In this document: positions 33,026-45,040 of the stretch, piece after piece
Layout: each line of letters starts with the position of its first letter
How positions within the stretch are numbered: the first letter of the stretch is position 1
DNA from: Agapanthus africanus
Lineage: Eukaryota; Streptophyta; Magnoliopsida; Asparagales; Amaryllidaceae
Length of the DNA stretch: 64,000 nt
Direction: 5' to 3'
Assembly: GCA_030015575.1 (NCBI GenBank)
Contig: JASDDO010000026.1
Coordinates: 195,511,739-195,575,738 of the forward strand
Made by a program: the position numbers and the translations under genes
Notes under the pieces: generated by a model
Told to the model about the DNA's origin: nothing
Database searches by the model: none
Seen by the model: the letters and a program-made list of their open reading frames with translations, nothing else

Positions 33026-34154
33026 TAATACCAACTTTTATTTAGATGTAATGTGAAATTTTATCTTTGTTTCATCGTAATTTCAGTATAACAATTTCAT
33101 TCTATCAAGCTCAACAGAATAAGAATATTGTAGAAAAATTATAAGTAATGATAATATTTTGTATGCATTCATTTGTCACCTTTTAAATGATCCTTTACTA
33201 TTTTTAATTTTTGAAAAAGAAAGTTTTTCTCTCTTTAGAACAGAGAGGGAGAGATTTAATTAGGGGATTTTTTTTTAAATTTTTAAAATTTTTTAAAGAG
33301 AGAATGCAAGTTTGAACAGGAAAGTTCCATTTCAAAATTGTAATGACAATTGATGACATGAAAAGTATAGTATGATGGGACTTTAGAAAAGATTTAGGGC
33401 ATGTCAGCATACACACAATTCATAAGATAAAAATGCCGGATTCCATTTTCCTTCCGGATCAACGCTATTCTTTAAAATGGGTTGTTTGGATGCCATTTTC
33501 ATGAGTAAATCCGAAGGGAAAAAAAAACCCCAAATTGGCCCATCCCGTGGGATTAAAAAAATTAGCTAAACCTAATTATTTTTTTCACACTTTTTCACTC
33601 TTTCCATCTTTTTGAAAACCATGTTGCTCTCCTTCTTTTTCTTTACAAAAAAGAATATTTTAACTCAACTGTTCATGAAAAGAAAAGGTAAGCATTAAAT
33701 GCATGTCCTTATCTCAAATTATCCAAACATTCAAAATTAAAAAATTCCTAAGAGATTTCATATAATGGAATGCATGTGAATTCCAAGACTTATTTATCCA
33801 AAATGGAATCCCTAGAATTATTTTCCCAACTACTTTCCAAACTACGTTGATGTGGATCCTTTCGTCTGCAGTTGTGCTGTTGTAGAAGAGATTGTGCTGT
33901 TGTAGAAGAGAGTCGGTTATCTATCTTGTTTAAGATAAAAAAAAATAATAATAAAAAGAAAAAAAAATTGAAGAGTACAAATATCAATAAGAAAGAGCTT
34001 TATATTTTCAGTTCTAGGAGTGCCATGTGACCAATTCCGATTGATGATAGCTTAACTAATCTGGAATATTGTTATCACTAATTAAATTTCGAACCATGGA
34101 GAGTTTTAATAACCTTTTTCTCATTTACATCTACCTAATAAAATTTCAAAATCA
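33026..34154. other. AT-rich intergenic DNA
   Basis: No gene seen. Homopolymer runs and a short direct repeat (TTGTGCTGTTGTAGAAGAGA twice, about 33872-33910). Confidence 0.5.
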
Positions 34155-34159
34155 ATTTG

Positions 34160-34908
34160 TGATGATGCTCAATAACGGTAATTCCTTATATTATGACACG
34201 TGGCAGATGACGTGTCCCGAAGCTCACAAGAAAGGACCTACAGCGGATGATCAGACCACTCCCATGCCCGTCCTACAAACAAACGCCGGCTCACCTCCGA
34301 GCCCCCTGCACAATTGGCCTCCTCGGCCTCACAGCTCGTCTCCGGGCTACCGCAGAACCAAGATACCTCGGCTCTCCCGCTCGTTCGCGAGCTCTCCCGC
34401 CGAGGTCATCTTTCTCGGTCTTACCGACTCTCACAGGCGCAACCGCCATCCCGCGAATCTCGCCATGCGTGAGATATCCGCCGGCCACATCCCACGTTGC
34501 ACGCCATCACGATCCCCTATTAACGAGCCTGTCTCTCCATTAATGCGGGATCCCGCTGATCACGCGGGCGTGACGTCTGGAGCGTAACGGTCGGCGTGAT
34601 TCTCGCGCCTGTCTGCCTGCCTGCTGCCACCGCTATATAAACCCCTCCTTCAGACGGTTCAAATAAGCCATTTTTACTCCACTAAGCCGTTACTCTGCTC
34701 GGATTTCCTCGCTAACTTGACTGTCGGGGGGTCCTCGGTGGTACAACCACCCCGGGACTTCCTTGCAGATAGCTCGGCCCATCCAACCTCAAACCCATTG
34801 AGATCCACACGCTTAAGGAGCCTGCCTCTAAATCCAATCTTAGCCGTCTATCGCCGTCATCAGCAGGTCAACGGAATGTAACATCTTGGTGTGATCCAGG
34901 TCACGTCA
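34160..34908 (+). repeat. 5' LTR of the array-bearing element
   Basis: 749 bp, TGATGATGCTC...GGTCACGTCA, with TATATAA at 34634-34640. ORFs crossing it (34069-34587) recur as shadows in the 3' LTR. Confidence 0.92.
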
Positions 34909-34910
34909 GC

Positions 34911-34928
34911 TGGCGCCGTCGGTGGGAA
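34911..34928 (+). other. Primer binding site, TGGCGCCGTC type
   Basis: TGGCGCCGTCGGTGGGAA two bases after the LTR. This PBS class is typical of Tat-lineage Ty3-gypsy elements. Confidence 0.8.
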
Positions 34929-34974
34929 AACTTGATTTCACTAAAACAAAAATTCATCTTCCGATCTCAACCAA

Positions 34975-35277
34975 ATGGCGAGCGGTCATCATAATGATCC
35001 AAGCACTAGCCGTCGCCTCCCCCACAACGGAGGCACGGATGAATCTCCTCCTCCAAACGCCATCAATGCCTTAGCCGGTCGGATAGACGGACTCGCGTCC
35101 GTCGTGGAGGCGCTCATCCGCGTCCAAACGGCAGGGCAAGATCCCCAGACTGCTGGTCCCCCTCCGCGGGACTGGCACCCCTGCAGAGGGAGAGAAGGCT
35201 CCGCTCGTGCGGCATGGCCGATCGTCGCCTCACTATTTCCAACAGCCGCAGGTCCCCCAGGCCGACATATTCAATAA
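34975..35277 (+). CDS. Truncated gag-like ORF
   Basis: 100 codons from the first ATG after the PBS. The start is polar (MASGHHNDPSTSRR). A short amphipathic stretch (NALAGRIDGLASVVEALIRVQ) resembles the N-terminal coiled segment of Tat-type gag proteins, followed by a Pro/Gly/Arg-rich end. No capsid core or zinc knuckle follows; the sequence runs into the tandem array within about 200 bases. Function is doubtful. Confidence 0.4.
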   Translation: MASGHHNDPSTSRRLPHNGGTDESPPPNAINALAGRIDGLASVVEALIRVQTAGQDPQTAGPPPRDWHPCRGREGSARAAWPIVASLFPTAAGPPGRHIQ

Positions 35278-35458
35278 CCCGGTGGGTACCGCTTCATTTG
35301 GCTCTGAGGCCTTATGCCAAAGAGCTTCGCCCCGAGTCTCGTCGCACCCATGTCCCTCCTGAGGCGGTAGTGGTCAGCTCGCCTGTTCGTAGGCATGACG
35401 GGCACCCCCTCTCTCGACGGGGTCGCGCACGCGAGACTCGCCACGGCAGCTCAAAAAC

Positions 35459-36387
35459 AACCTCACCAAGAGTCAGCCGAGCGACTACCCTGCTCGGCTA
35501 TCCCTCGCTGGTAGTTCCCTACCCCGCAGCTCTAGGGATCAAAGCCCTCACTAAGAGGCAGCCGAGCAGCTACCCTGCTCGGCTATCCCTCGCTGGTAGT
35601 TCCCTATCCCACAACGTCAGGGATCAAAGCCCTCACCAAGAGGCAGCCGAGCGACTACCCTGCTCGGCTATCCCTGGCTGGTAGTTCCCTACCCCACAAC
35701 GCTAGGGATCAAAGCCATCACCAAGAGGCAGCCGAGCGGCTACCCTGCTCGGCTATCCCTGGCTGGTAGTTCCCTACCCCGTAGCGCCAGGGATCAAAGT
35801 CCTCGCCAAGAAGCACCGGGCAGTAACCCTGCTCAGTCCGTCCTTAGCAGGCCTCTTACGGCCCCTCCAGCGCTAAGGATCTAAGTCCTCACTAAGAGGC
35901 AGCCGAGCGGCTACCCCACTCGGCTATCCCTGGCTAGTAGTTCCTTACCCCACAACGCCAGGGATCAAAGCCCTCACCAAGAGGCAGTCGAGCAGCTACC
36001 CTGCTCGGCTACCCCGGGCTGGTAGTTTCATACCTCGCAGCGCCAGAAATCAAAGCCCTCACCAAGAGGCACTGGGCAGTAACCCTGCTCGGTCCGTCCT
36101 TAGCAGGCCTCTTACGGCCCCTCCGGCGCTAAGAATCTAAGCCCTCAGTAAGAGGCAGCCGAGCGGCTACCCCGCTCGGCTATCCTTGGCTGGTAGCTCC
36201 CATATCCCACAACGCCAGGGATCAAAGCCCTCGCCAAGAGGTAACTGAGCAGCTTCACTGCTCGGTCCGTCCTTAGCAGGCCTCTTACGGCCCTTCCAGT
36301 GCTAAGGATCGAAGCCCTCACCAAGAGGCATCCAGGCCTTCCCTTGCTCGGTATCGCTGGCCGGTAGTTCCCTACTCCATGACGCCA
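35459..36387 (+). repeat. Tandem array of ~86-bp hairpin units, first block (about 11 units)
   Basis: Units repeat every 85-86 bases; GGATC marks recur at 35536, 35621, 35706, 35791, 35877 and 35962. Each unit can fold three ways along its length. GCCCTC...GAGGC; CCGAGC...GCTCGG; and an outer stem CCCTGGC...GCCAGGG enclosing GGTAG-TTCC-CTACC. Some units instead carry CCTTAGC...GCTAAGG around GGCC...GGCC, so the stem changes on both sides together. 86 is not a multiple of 3, so the array is not a peptide repeat. The block is cut at 36387 by a solo LTR. Confidence 0.85.
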
Positions 36388-38425
36388 TGTAAGTCTACGG
36401 TAGCGTCCCGGCCGTCTGTCCGAGGCCAAAATGCGGAAACGAAAACTTTTTCAAAACTTGAAACCGGGGCTATCGTACGCTATAAACCCGGATCGAACCA
36501 TTAACCTACAACTAGCTAATAAGAGAAGGGTTGGAAAGGCTACACCGATCGATCCGTGTCCTTCGGTCTTTGGCCACCATCCCAAGCTCCTCACGGCATC
36601 TCCGGTCTCGATCTCCTCGTCGGAAAGGGCACCACATCATCGAATCTTTTTACGGGCTCCCGCTTCATCCGAAGCAACTCGGGCATGAAGTTCGCTAGCC
36701 GACGTGTCCAAGACGATGTAGAGAATGTGTGTGATAACTTTGTCTCAAGCATCCATTGATTCTCATCACATGAGAGTGTATGGATGGAGGTTAGAGATGA
36801 TACCATCAATGGAAATGGTGAGCTAAAGGAAGAAGAAGAAGAAGAGGCATTTTCTTTTCTTGTGTTGTGTTTCAAAAATGAGAGAGTGAGAAGAATTATA
36901 AAACACAAGAGCAAACTCACAACCTTTTGGCTGCCCTTCTCTCTCATCCTCTTATTTCAACACACAAATCTATCACATAATGTGACATATGCACAATAAA
37001 AGAGACCATGAGTCACTAATGAAGTCTATGTCACATTAAATGCACAAAATGATGATTTCTAGCTCACAATTTCCATTTGTAAACATTAATCCAAATGTTT
37101 ACAACAATAAAAAGATATGGCAACATCTAAAGTAAACTCGTGACAGATCATAAGGATACCCCTCACCTGTATATACATACCTGCATCCGCATTCCGACTG
37201 AATGCGAATGTGATGAGACTAAAGTAATCCAATAAATCTAATACTAGGATCCGGTTTAAACTAAAGCCCACTAGTATGATCCGCCCGATCATGATCCGTG
37301 CACTACTGCACGTATATGATCGGACCCTGCCATATATCATACGGCCTCTACAACGTTTCGCCCGAAACTTGAGAAACTGTCTGTGGGGGACTCTAAAGAC
37401 TCGTCAATACTTTGGCTGTGGATTTAACTACTAGCACGTCAGAGGTACCAGCCGTACGTAACGGGCTACCAGGTATTGACCAAAAGGGAGGTCGATGAGC
37501 GAACTCATCCTGACACCTACTGAGCCTGTCAGTGACAATATCCGTACAGTCCGGTCCGTTCATCTATGAGCATCGCATGGCGGGCCTAGGGGTTGGTAAA
37601 AGTCAGACCCCCAAAAGTGGTACAAGTCGTGTCGGAGTGTAGCCCAGAACACCCTGAGATACTACTGGAATACCTACCAGTAAATCTCCTGCCTTGGCCA
37701 AGGACTTCGTGTAATGGCTCTCCTAAACACAGCGCGATCTCACCCCCAATACCGGGAGAGACGAAACACCTGCCGATCCGCTCACTGCCTCCATGTGGCT
37801 CGGGACTGTACCCAACTAAAACCTGTTTGCACGACTCCTTTGAGCCGTGGTAGGGTAGTAATCAAAGCACAGTGGGAACTCACACGAGACAAATGACGAT
37901 CTCAGGTCGATGAACTAACCTGTACACATGTCACCAGGGAACTTCTATCTGACGTCAGGTATAATACTAACTAGCATGTTCCCGGCGAGTCCTGTCCGGT
38001 GTACTCATAACCCAATGAGCATCTGTATACATCTTAGGTGATCCAACTGACACCAATGACTTGTGAGACCGGCCACCGCCCTCGTCGGGGTCTCGACTGT
38101 ATACACTAGTCTACTAATGGAGTATCGATACCCAGTCTCGAAATTCCCATGACTAGGGACCTTTTAAGGATGCGCTTATAGAACCCAGCTCCCACGTATA
38201 TGATTGCCATCATACTGCTGGCCGTCAAGCAAGAATCCTAAGGGCTCTATCAACGCGCAATAGTGACTTGTAAGGTCACCTGAAGCAGTACATGATGATA
38301 AAGATAAACCAGATAGCATACTATCATCTTGAGTAAGACTGTCCTACCGGTATAGGTCCTTCCTCAATCATTGCAATCACGTGCCTGTGATCCAATAATT
38401 GACTCTGAGGGCACTATATCCAACA
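36388..38425 (-). mobile_element. Copia-type solo LTR A (minus orientation) inside the tandem array
   Basis: 2038 bp. On the minus strand it begins TGTTGGATATAGTGCCCTC and ends GACTTACA, closely matching the LTRs of the 19-kb copia-like element. CGCCA flanks it on both sides (36383-36387 and 38426-38430), splitting one arm of a repeat unit. No internal sequence adjoins, hence a solo LTR. Confidence 0.9.
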
Positions 38426-39420
38426 CGCCAGGGATCGAAGCCCTCACCAAGAGGCACCGGGCCTTAATACGGCTCGGCCATCCTTAGCAGGCCTCTTACG
38501 GCCCCTCCCGTGCTAAGGATCGAAGCCCTCACCAAGAGGCATCCGGGCCCTCCCTTGCTCGGTATCCCTGGTTGGTAGTTCCCTACCCCACGACTCCAGG
38601 GATCGAAGCCCTCAACAAGAGGCACCGGGCATTAATACGGCTCGACCATCCATAGCAGGCCTCTTACGGCCCCTCCCGCGCTAAGGATCGAAGCCCTCAC
38701 CAAGAGGCATCCGGGCCCTCCCTTGCTCAGTATCCCTGGTTGGTAGTTCCCTACCCCACGACGCCAGGGATCGAAGCCCTCACCAAGAGGCACCGGGAAT
38801 TAATACGGCTCGTCCATCCATAGCAGGCCTCTTACGGCTCTTCCCGCGCTAAGAATCGAAGCCCTCACCAAGAGGCATCCGGGCCCTCCCTTGCTCGGTA
38901 TCCCTGGCTGGTAGTTCCCTACCCTACGACGCCAGGGATCGAAGCCCTCACTAAGAGGCACCGGGCATTAATAGGGCTCGGCCATCCTTAGCAGGCCTCT
39001 TACGGCCCCTCCCGCGCTAAGGATCGAAGCCCTCACCAAGAGGCATCCGGGCCCTCCCTTGGTCGGTATCCCTGGCTGGTAGTTTCCTACCTTACGACGT
39101 CAGGGATCGAATCCCTCACCAAGAAGCACCGGGCATTAATACGGCTCGACCATCCTTAGCAGGCCTCTTACGGCCCCTCCCGCGCTAAAGATCAAAAGCC
39201 CTCGTAAGAGGCAACCAGGCCCGCCATTGCTCAGTCATCCATGGCCGGTAGTTCACTATCCACTGAAACCAAGGATCAAAGCCCTCGCTAAGAGGCCACC
39301 GAGCAGCTACCCTGCTTGGCCCATCCTTAGAAGGCCTCTTACGGCCCCTCCTGCGTTAAGGATCAAAGCCCTCACCAAGAGGCAACCGAGCAGCTGTCCT
39401 GCTCGGTCATCTATGGCTGG
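38426..39420 (+). repeat. Tandem array, second block: alternating dimers of ~172 bp
   Basis: Two unit types alternate. One has CCCTGG...CCAGGG around GGTAG-TTCC-CTACC, the other CCTTAGC...GCTAAGG around GGCCTCTTACGGCC. Together they form a higher-order repeat of about 172 bp, repeated about five times before becoming irregular near 39200. The linker GGATCGAAGCCCTCACCAAG is shared by both types. Confidence 0.8.
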
Positions 39421-40391
39421 TAGTTCACTACCTACCAACGTCGAGGATCTGAAGCCCTCCTCACGAGGCCGCCTAGTTCTTCCTGCTCGGCACATCCCCA
39501 ACGGGCATCCTCTTGCCCATCAGATGGGCCGCCGAGTTCTTCCTGCTCGGCGCATCCCCAGTGGGCAGCCTCTTGCCCATCAAACGCTGAGGATCTGAAG
39601 CCTTCCTTACGAGACCGCCGAGTTTCTACCTGCTCGGCACATCCCCAGCGAGCATCCTCCTGCCCATCAGACGCTGAGGATCTGAAGCCCTCCTCACGAG
39701 GCCGCCGAGTTCTTCCTGCTCGGCGCATCCCCAGCGGGCAGCCTCCTGCCCATCAGACGCTGAGAATCTGAAGCCCTCCTCATGAGACCACCGAGTTCTT
39801 CCTGCTCGGCGCATCCCCAGCGGGCAGCCTCCTGCCCATCAGACGCTGAGGATCTAAAGCCCTCCTCACGAGGCCGCCGAGTTCTTCTTGCTCGGCACGT
39901 CCCCAGCGGGCATCCTCCTGCCCATCAGACGCTGAGGATCTGAAGCCCTCCTCACGAGGCCGCCGAGTTCTTCCTGCTCGGTGCATCCCCAGCGGGCAGC
40001 CTCCTGCCCATCAGACGCTGAGGATCTGAAGCCCTCCTCATGAGGCCGCCAAGTTCTTCCTGCTCGGTGCATCCCCAGCGGGCAGCCACCTGCCCATCAG
40101 ATGCTGAGGATCTGGAGCCTTCCTCCTGCCCATCAGACACTGAGGATCTGAAGCCCTCCTCACGAGGCCTCCGAGTTCTTCCTGCTCGGCGCATCCCCAG
40201 CGGACAGCCTCCTGCCCATCAGACGTTGAGGATCTGAAGCCCTCCTTACAAGAACCGCAGAGTTCTTCCTGCTCGGCGCATCCCCAGCGGGCAGCCTTCT
40301 TCCCATCAGACGCTGAGGATCTGAAGCCCTCCTCACGAGGCTGCCGAGTTTCTTCCTGCTCGGCGCATCCCCAGCGGGCAGCCTCCTGCCC
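39421..40391 (+). repeat. Tandem array, third block: CGCTGAGG-type units (about 11)
   Basis: Period ~86 (GAGGATCTGAAG near 39587, 39675, 39847, 39933, 40018). The same three-stem plan is built with other bases: GCCCTC...GAGGC; CCGAG...CTCGG; outer CCCCAGCG...CGCTGAGG (one mismatch) enclosing GGGCAG-CCTC-CTGCCC. One unit near 40090-40150 is shortened. Minus-strand ORFs here (for example 39432-39728) are read-through of the repeat in shifting frames. Confidence 0.85.
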
Positions 40392-40574
40392 AACGAAGAC
40401 ATGGATTCAAAACCCACCGAATAAACTCATAATCGGTGCGCGACAACAAGAACGCCGTGTCGTTTCCGAACAATCCATCACGAGAAATTACCGGCGCCAA
40501 GCCGCACAGAAAGGACCAAGCAGTCCACTCTCGACCCGACCGAAAAATAGATCGGAACGAGAGTGGGGGGCTAA
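40392..40574 (+). other. 3' internal end and polypurine tract of the array-bearing element
   Basis: Unique sequence after the array, ending GAGAGTGGGGGGCTAA immediately before the 3' LTR. The G-rich tract is the plus-strand primer. Confidence 0.7.
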
Positions 40575-41323
40575 TGATGATGCTCAATAGCAGTAATTCC
40601 TTATATCATAACACGTGGCAGATGACGTATCCCGAAGCTCACAAGAAAGGACCTACAGCGGCCGACCAGACCACTCCCATGCCCATCCTATAAACAAACG
40701 CTAGCTTACCTCCGAGCCCCCTGCACAATTAGCCTCCTCGGCCTCACAGCTCGTCTCCGGGCTACCGCAGAACCGAGATACCTCGGCTCACCCGCTCTTC
40801 CGCGAGCTCTCCTGCCGAGGTCATCTTCTTCGGTCTCACCAACTCTCACAGGCGCAACCGCCATCCCTCGAATCTCGCCATGCACGAGATATCCGCCGGC
40901 CACATCTCACGTTCCACGCCATCACGATCCCCCATTAACGAGCTTGTCTCGCTATTAATGCGGGATCCCGCTGATCACACGGGCGTGACGTCGGGAGCGT
41001 AACGGCCAGCGTGATTCTCGCGTCTGCCTGCCTACCCGCTGCCACCGCTATATAAACCCCTCCTTCAGACGGTTCAAGTAAGCCATTTTTACTCCACTAA
41101 GCCGTTACTCTGCTTGGATTTCCTCGCTAACTTGACCGTCGGAGGGTCCTCAGTGGTACAACCATCCCGGGACTTCCTTGCAGGTAGCTCGGCCCAACCA
41201 ACCTCAAACATATTGAGATCCACACGTTTCAGGAGCCTGCCTCCAGATCCAATCTCAGCCGTCTATTGCCGTCATCAGCAGGTCAACAGAAGGTAACATC
41301 TTGGCGTGATCCAGGTCACGTCA
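40575..41323 (+). repeat. 3' LTR of the array-bearing element
   Basis: 749 bp, the same length as the 5' LTR and aligning along its whole length. TATATAA at 41049-41055. Followed by ATTTG. Confidence 0.92.
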
Positions 41324-41328
41324 ATTTG

Positions 41329-44146
41329 GAACCCAAAAGAGGTTGTTTAATAAAAAGCACAGATTAATTGTTAGAGTAGCTGTACTTACATATCCAATAT
41401 AATTGTTGTAATATTTATTAAACATTAATATGATTTTATAGTTGCACTATAAAAATTTATTAACTGGGTTATATATATTTATAATAGTTATAATATCTTT
41501 AGAATTCATATTGTTAGATCATGCGCTGTGATGTGTTACTTGTGTGGATACAGGTCTAATCTAGTGATTTTTCAAATGAGTATTTAGCCTATAACTAGTA
41601 TGGGATAGCTAGATTTATAACGGACTATCATGCATGACACAGACATGTTATATATAGTGATATGTGTCTCAGTCATCAAGAATGGAGCTTCTTTAAGTGT
41701 ATATCATGAGCACGTATTTGGATACATGTTGTATAAGACCACGTTTGAATTCTCTAAGACATGTCTCTTATGAGATAGAATTTAAACAGTTGCATAATCC
41801 CTTTGACTTGATGACATTATTGTCTTCGATCCGTCATTTCAGTAAGTTTTGATATGATAATATTTCCTGTCGTCTGACATGAATAGCAAACCTGAAATAT
41901 TGGATGCTTCAATATATTTAGGGGGACAATGGATGTCTAGATTGAATCCGGCATTCTCATGTTGATGAGAACAACTTTGATGTTCATTCTCATGAAAACG
42001 TAAAAATCCTGTCGACAAGAGTTTTGAAAAATGCTTTTCAAGTAATATTTATTTTCGGTATGAATTTGTGTTCATGGAGAATGAAACTTTAGCTTTGAGC
42101 AATTAGGTGAACATGTCCTACTCATTTAATAGCTTAAGGAGAAGTAACTTCATTCCGAAAGTGATTGCATGTAAGTTGATATTTATTATCATCTCACATT
42201 ATGATAAAACTTTTTATGAACAGTTGGCAAGGTGTTTGACTGTAAAATTAAAAATATTAATTAATTAATTACTAATACCTTAATTGATAGTTGACTCTTG
42301 ATGCGAGACCCAATTGCTCCCACCTATAAGTCTTTCGGTGGAAGACTTAGACACAAGAATAAGAGGAGTTTTATTAATAATACAATTATTGTATAACTAA
42401 TATGCGGATTTTTAGTCCCACACCGGATATTAGGACTTTAGGTATCGTGACACAACCCTCTATAAAGATGGAAATGGTTAGCTATGAGAAAAAAAGAAAT
42501 TAATTATGAAAATTTCCTGTTAAAGTTTTGAATGCCTATCATCTATGGGGATGTTTCTTCCCCAAAACGAATTGGTGGACTTTAGTTGGAAGCCTTTGAA
42601 TTTGTGGGGATTACCTAAAAGATATTTTGTCGATATGATTAGATCCTTCATCGATGAGATCAAGAATAAGCTGCCCAGACCGCACTATACCTCGTCTTCC
42701 CGTACGCATTTAATTTTAAATAAAAATTCAATTTTTAGGAAATCGATGCATGTATTTCCACCATAGACATAAATATGATGAGTTAAATGGTACGTAAGAA
42801 ATATGCAGAAAGGTAGAAAGAGGTATTTGTTCTCACATTTTAATATAAGAAAAATGTTTTGTATTGAGAGAAATATGCATATGTTTGGATAATAGAATTC
42901 ATATGTTTTTCAAAATGACGAGAACCACCGGTAACAATAAGATTTATTCATTTTTTATTTTCTCGGCCTTTTGAAAATAGATCAAGCAATTTAGAAATCA
43001 ACCATTTATGGAAAAAAGATACAGCGTTTCAAACTAACATTCTCCATTCTCCTATCTTGAGTTATTAAATGTCTTTAAATTACCATTTGCAATTATGATA
43101 CCAAGAAAGTTTTGTATCAAAGTATGTAATTTTTGTATTTACTTTCTCTAGTTTATCTAGTTTATGTAGTTTATCATGCAACAAATTACATACGACATCA
43201 AAAGGAAAGCTTTGGCTCAAGTTTTATGGGACATGTATGCAAATATTCCTAAATATCAAACTGTCCATAAAAAATATATATGACAAGTAATTAGATTCAA
43301 GATTTTGTATGCAAGTCATTGCACAAACATCAGCCGGAAATAAAATAAAGTTAAGAAAAGGTTTCAAAAGATGGAAAGAGATTGATAAGGAAAGAAGAAA
43401 GTGATGGGAGAAGAAAATTAAAATCATGGCGTGACTTTCTTATTCTAGCAAGTAGAAAGTAAAGAAAGGAGGGGGAGCATGCTTGTGGCCATTGTAAGCA
43501 ACAACAAAACGTTTTCAAAAAGGCAGCCACCCAATTGTGACTCATCTAAAAGGGACATGTTCTATACACTTTAGGCTATAGATACTAATGACAAACTTTA
43601 CAAAGTATCCAAATACCCTATTCAAAAATATTAAGTACCTTAATGTATAGATAATAAAATATTTAATATTTCTTGATGCCCGGCATATCGATTTAATACG
43701 ATTGATATATTATTAGTTTAACAAACTTTGTCATGAGCGAACCGATAACAACTTGAAATAAACCATCGAAAACACAACTATAGATGACTATTGACAAAAT
43801 TTGAATTTTTTTTTTAAGGTTTTCAATATTTTATTGTGCTGTATCATAATAAATATTGAAATATGGAAGAAAACAGGAAAATGTGAGATTTCTGAAAATT
43901 TTGTGATCTTTGTGTGATATAGCAGTCCAAATATTTGAATTTTTAAAAGATTTTTAATATTTCTTGGTTTCCATGAGCTATAGCTTGTAAATAATGAAAA
44001 TTTTAATTTTGGGGCTTTTATAAATTTCTTGATTTTCGTCTGCTATGACAAGGAAATAAAGAAAAACTAAATAAAAAGGAAAAGTTTGAGATTTATGAAA
44101 ATTTCACGATTTTTTTTATCCTACAGTATGCAAAATATTAAAAATG
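41329..44146. other. AT-rich DNA, possible old LTR fragments
   Basis: No gene recognised. Between about 41500 and 42500 the text resembles decayed LTR sequence (AGTCCCACACCGG followed by CTCTATAAAG near 42415-42470), but I could not find ends or a duplication. The rest is AT-rich. Confidence 0.35.
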
Positions 44147-45040
44147 GTAGATGTTGGATATAGTGCCCCCAAGACAATTATTGTAATTGCAGCTAGATAA
44201 TTATGGTAATTGAGGGAGGACTTTTATGGATAGAATAGTCTTACTCGAGATGATATTATGTTATCTGGTGTGTCTTTATTATTATGTATATACGTTTTAC
44301 TTGTTATTACGTATCGCTAATACATAATAATAAAGTCCATAGGATTCTTACTTGACTACCAGTATTATGATGGCGATCATATAAGTGGGAGCTGAGTAGT
44401 CCATAGGCATAACCTTAAACGTTCATAGTCCTGAGAGTATCGAGACCGGGAATCGATATTCCAGAGTAGACTAGTGTATACTTTTTAAATCCCGACGACA
44501 GGCGGTGGCCGGTCTTATAAGCCATTGATATAGTGGCGCCTAAGATTGTATACATGTGCTCACTGGAGGTGAGTACACTGAACGGACTCGCCGAAAACTT
44601 CTAGATGATATTATACCTATCGTCAGATAGCAGTTCTCAGATAACATGGGTACAGTTTAATTTTTAGACCTGAGATCGTCATTTATTTTGTGTGAGTTCC
44701 AACTGTACTTTGATTACTACCCTCTCAAAAGAGTCATGCAAATAAGTTTTAGTTGGGTATAGTCCCGAGCCATATGGAGGCAGTGAGCGATCGGAAGGGA
44801 TCCGTCTCTCCCGGTATAGAGAGTTGATATCACGCTGTGCTCGGTTGGCCATCATCATAAACCCCTGCCTAGGATGTATGAGATTTACTGATAGGAGATC
44901 AGTAGTTTCTTGGTGGGTGATGAGCTTGACACCGGCACAGCTTATCGGGTTATTAGAGATTTGATATTTACCACCCCTAGACCTGACATGTGACACTCTT
45001 TGACGAAAAGACCGGACTGTACGAAAATTGCCACTTACAG

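Larger units (their letters stand above)
34160..41323 (+). mobile_element. Non-autonomous LTR retrotransposon carrying a hairpin tandem array
   Basis: 749-bp LTRs (34160-34908 and 40575-41323) flanked by ATTTG (34155-34159 and 41324-41328). The PBS begins TGGCGCCGTCGGTGGG and the purine tract before the 3' LTR is GAGTGGGGGGCTAA, both as in the Ty3-gypsy Tat group. Without an inserted solo LTR (36388-38425 plus its duplication) the interior is about 3.6 kb. It holds a ~100-codon gag-like start, then almost only ~86-bp tandem units, then ~180 bp before the 3' LTR. No protease, polymerase or integrase. Both LTRs keep a TATATAA promoter (34634, 41049) and are very similar, so transcription is possible and movement would depend on a partner element. 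Confidence 0.88.

Noticed and set aside
33420..33850. MITE with GTTTGGAT ends
   Set aside because: Only short, scattered inverted matches; no consistent arms or duplication.
35459..36387. Tandem tRNA genes, suggested by ~86-base units with three stems
   Set aside because: No acceptor stem closing the unit, no A-box or B-box sequence, no TTC arm.
35459..40391. CRISPR-like array
   Set aside because: The units are contiguous tandem repeats without unique spacers, inside a plant LTR element.
39432..40417. Arg/Gly-rich minus-strand repeat proteins
   Set aside because: The DNA unit is about 86 bp, not a multiple of 3, so each unit is read in a new frame. No single long frame exists.
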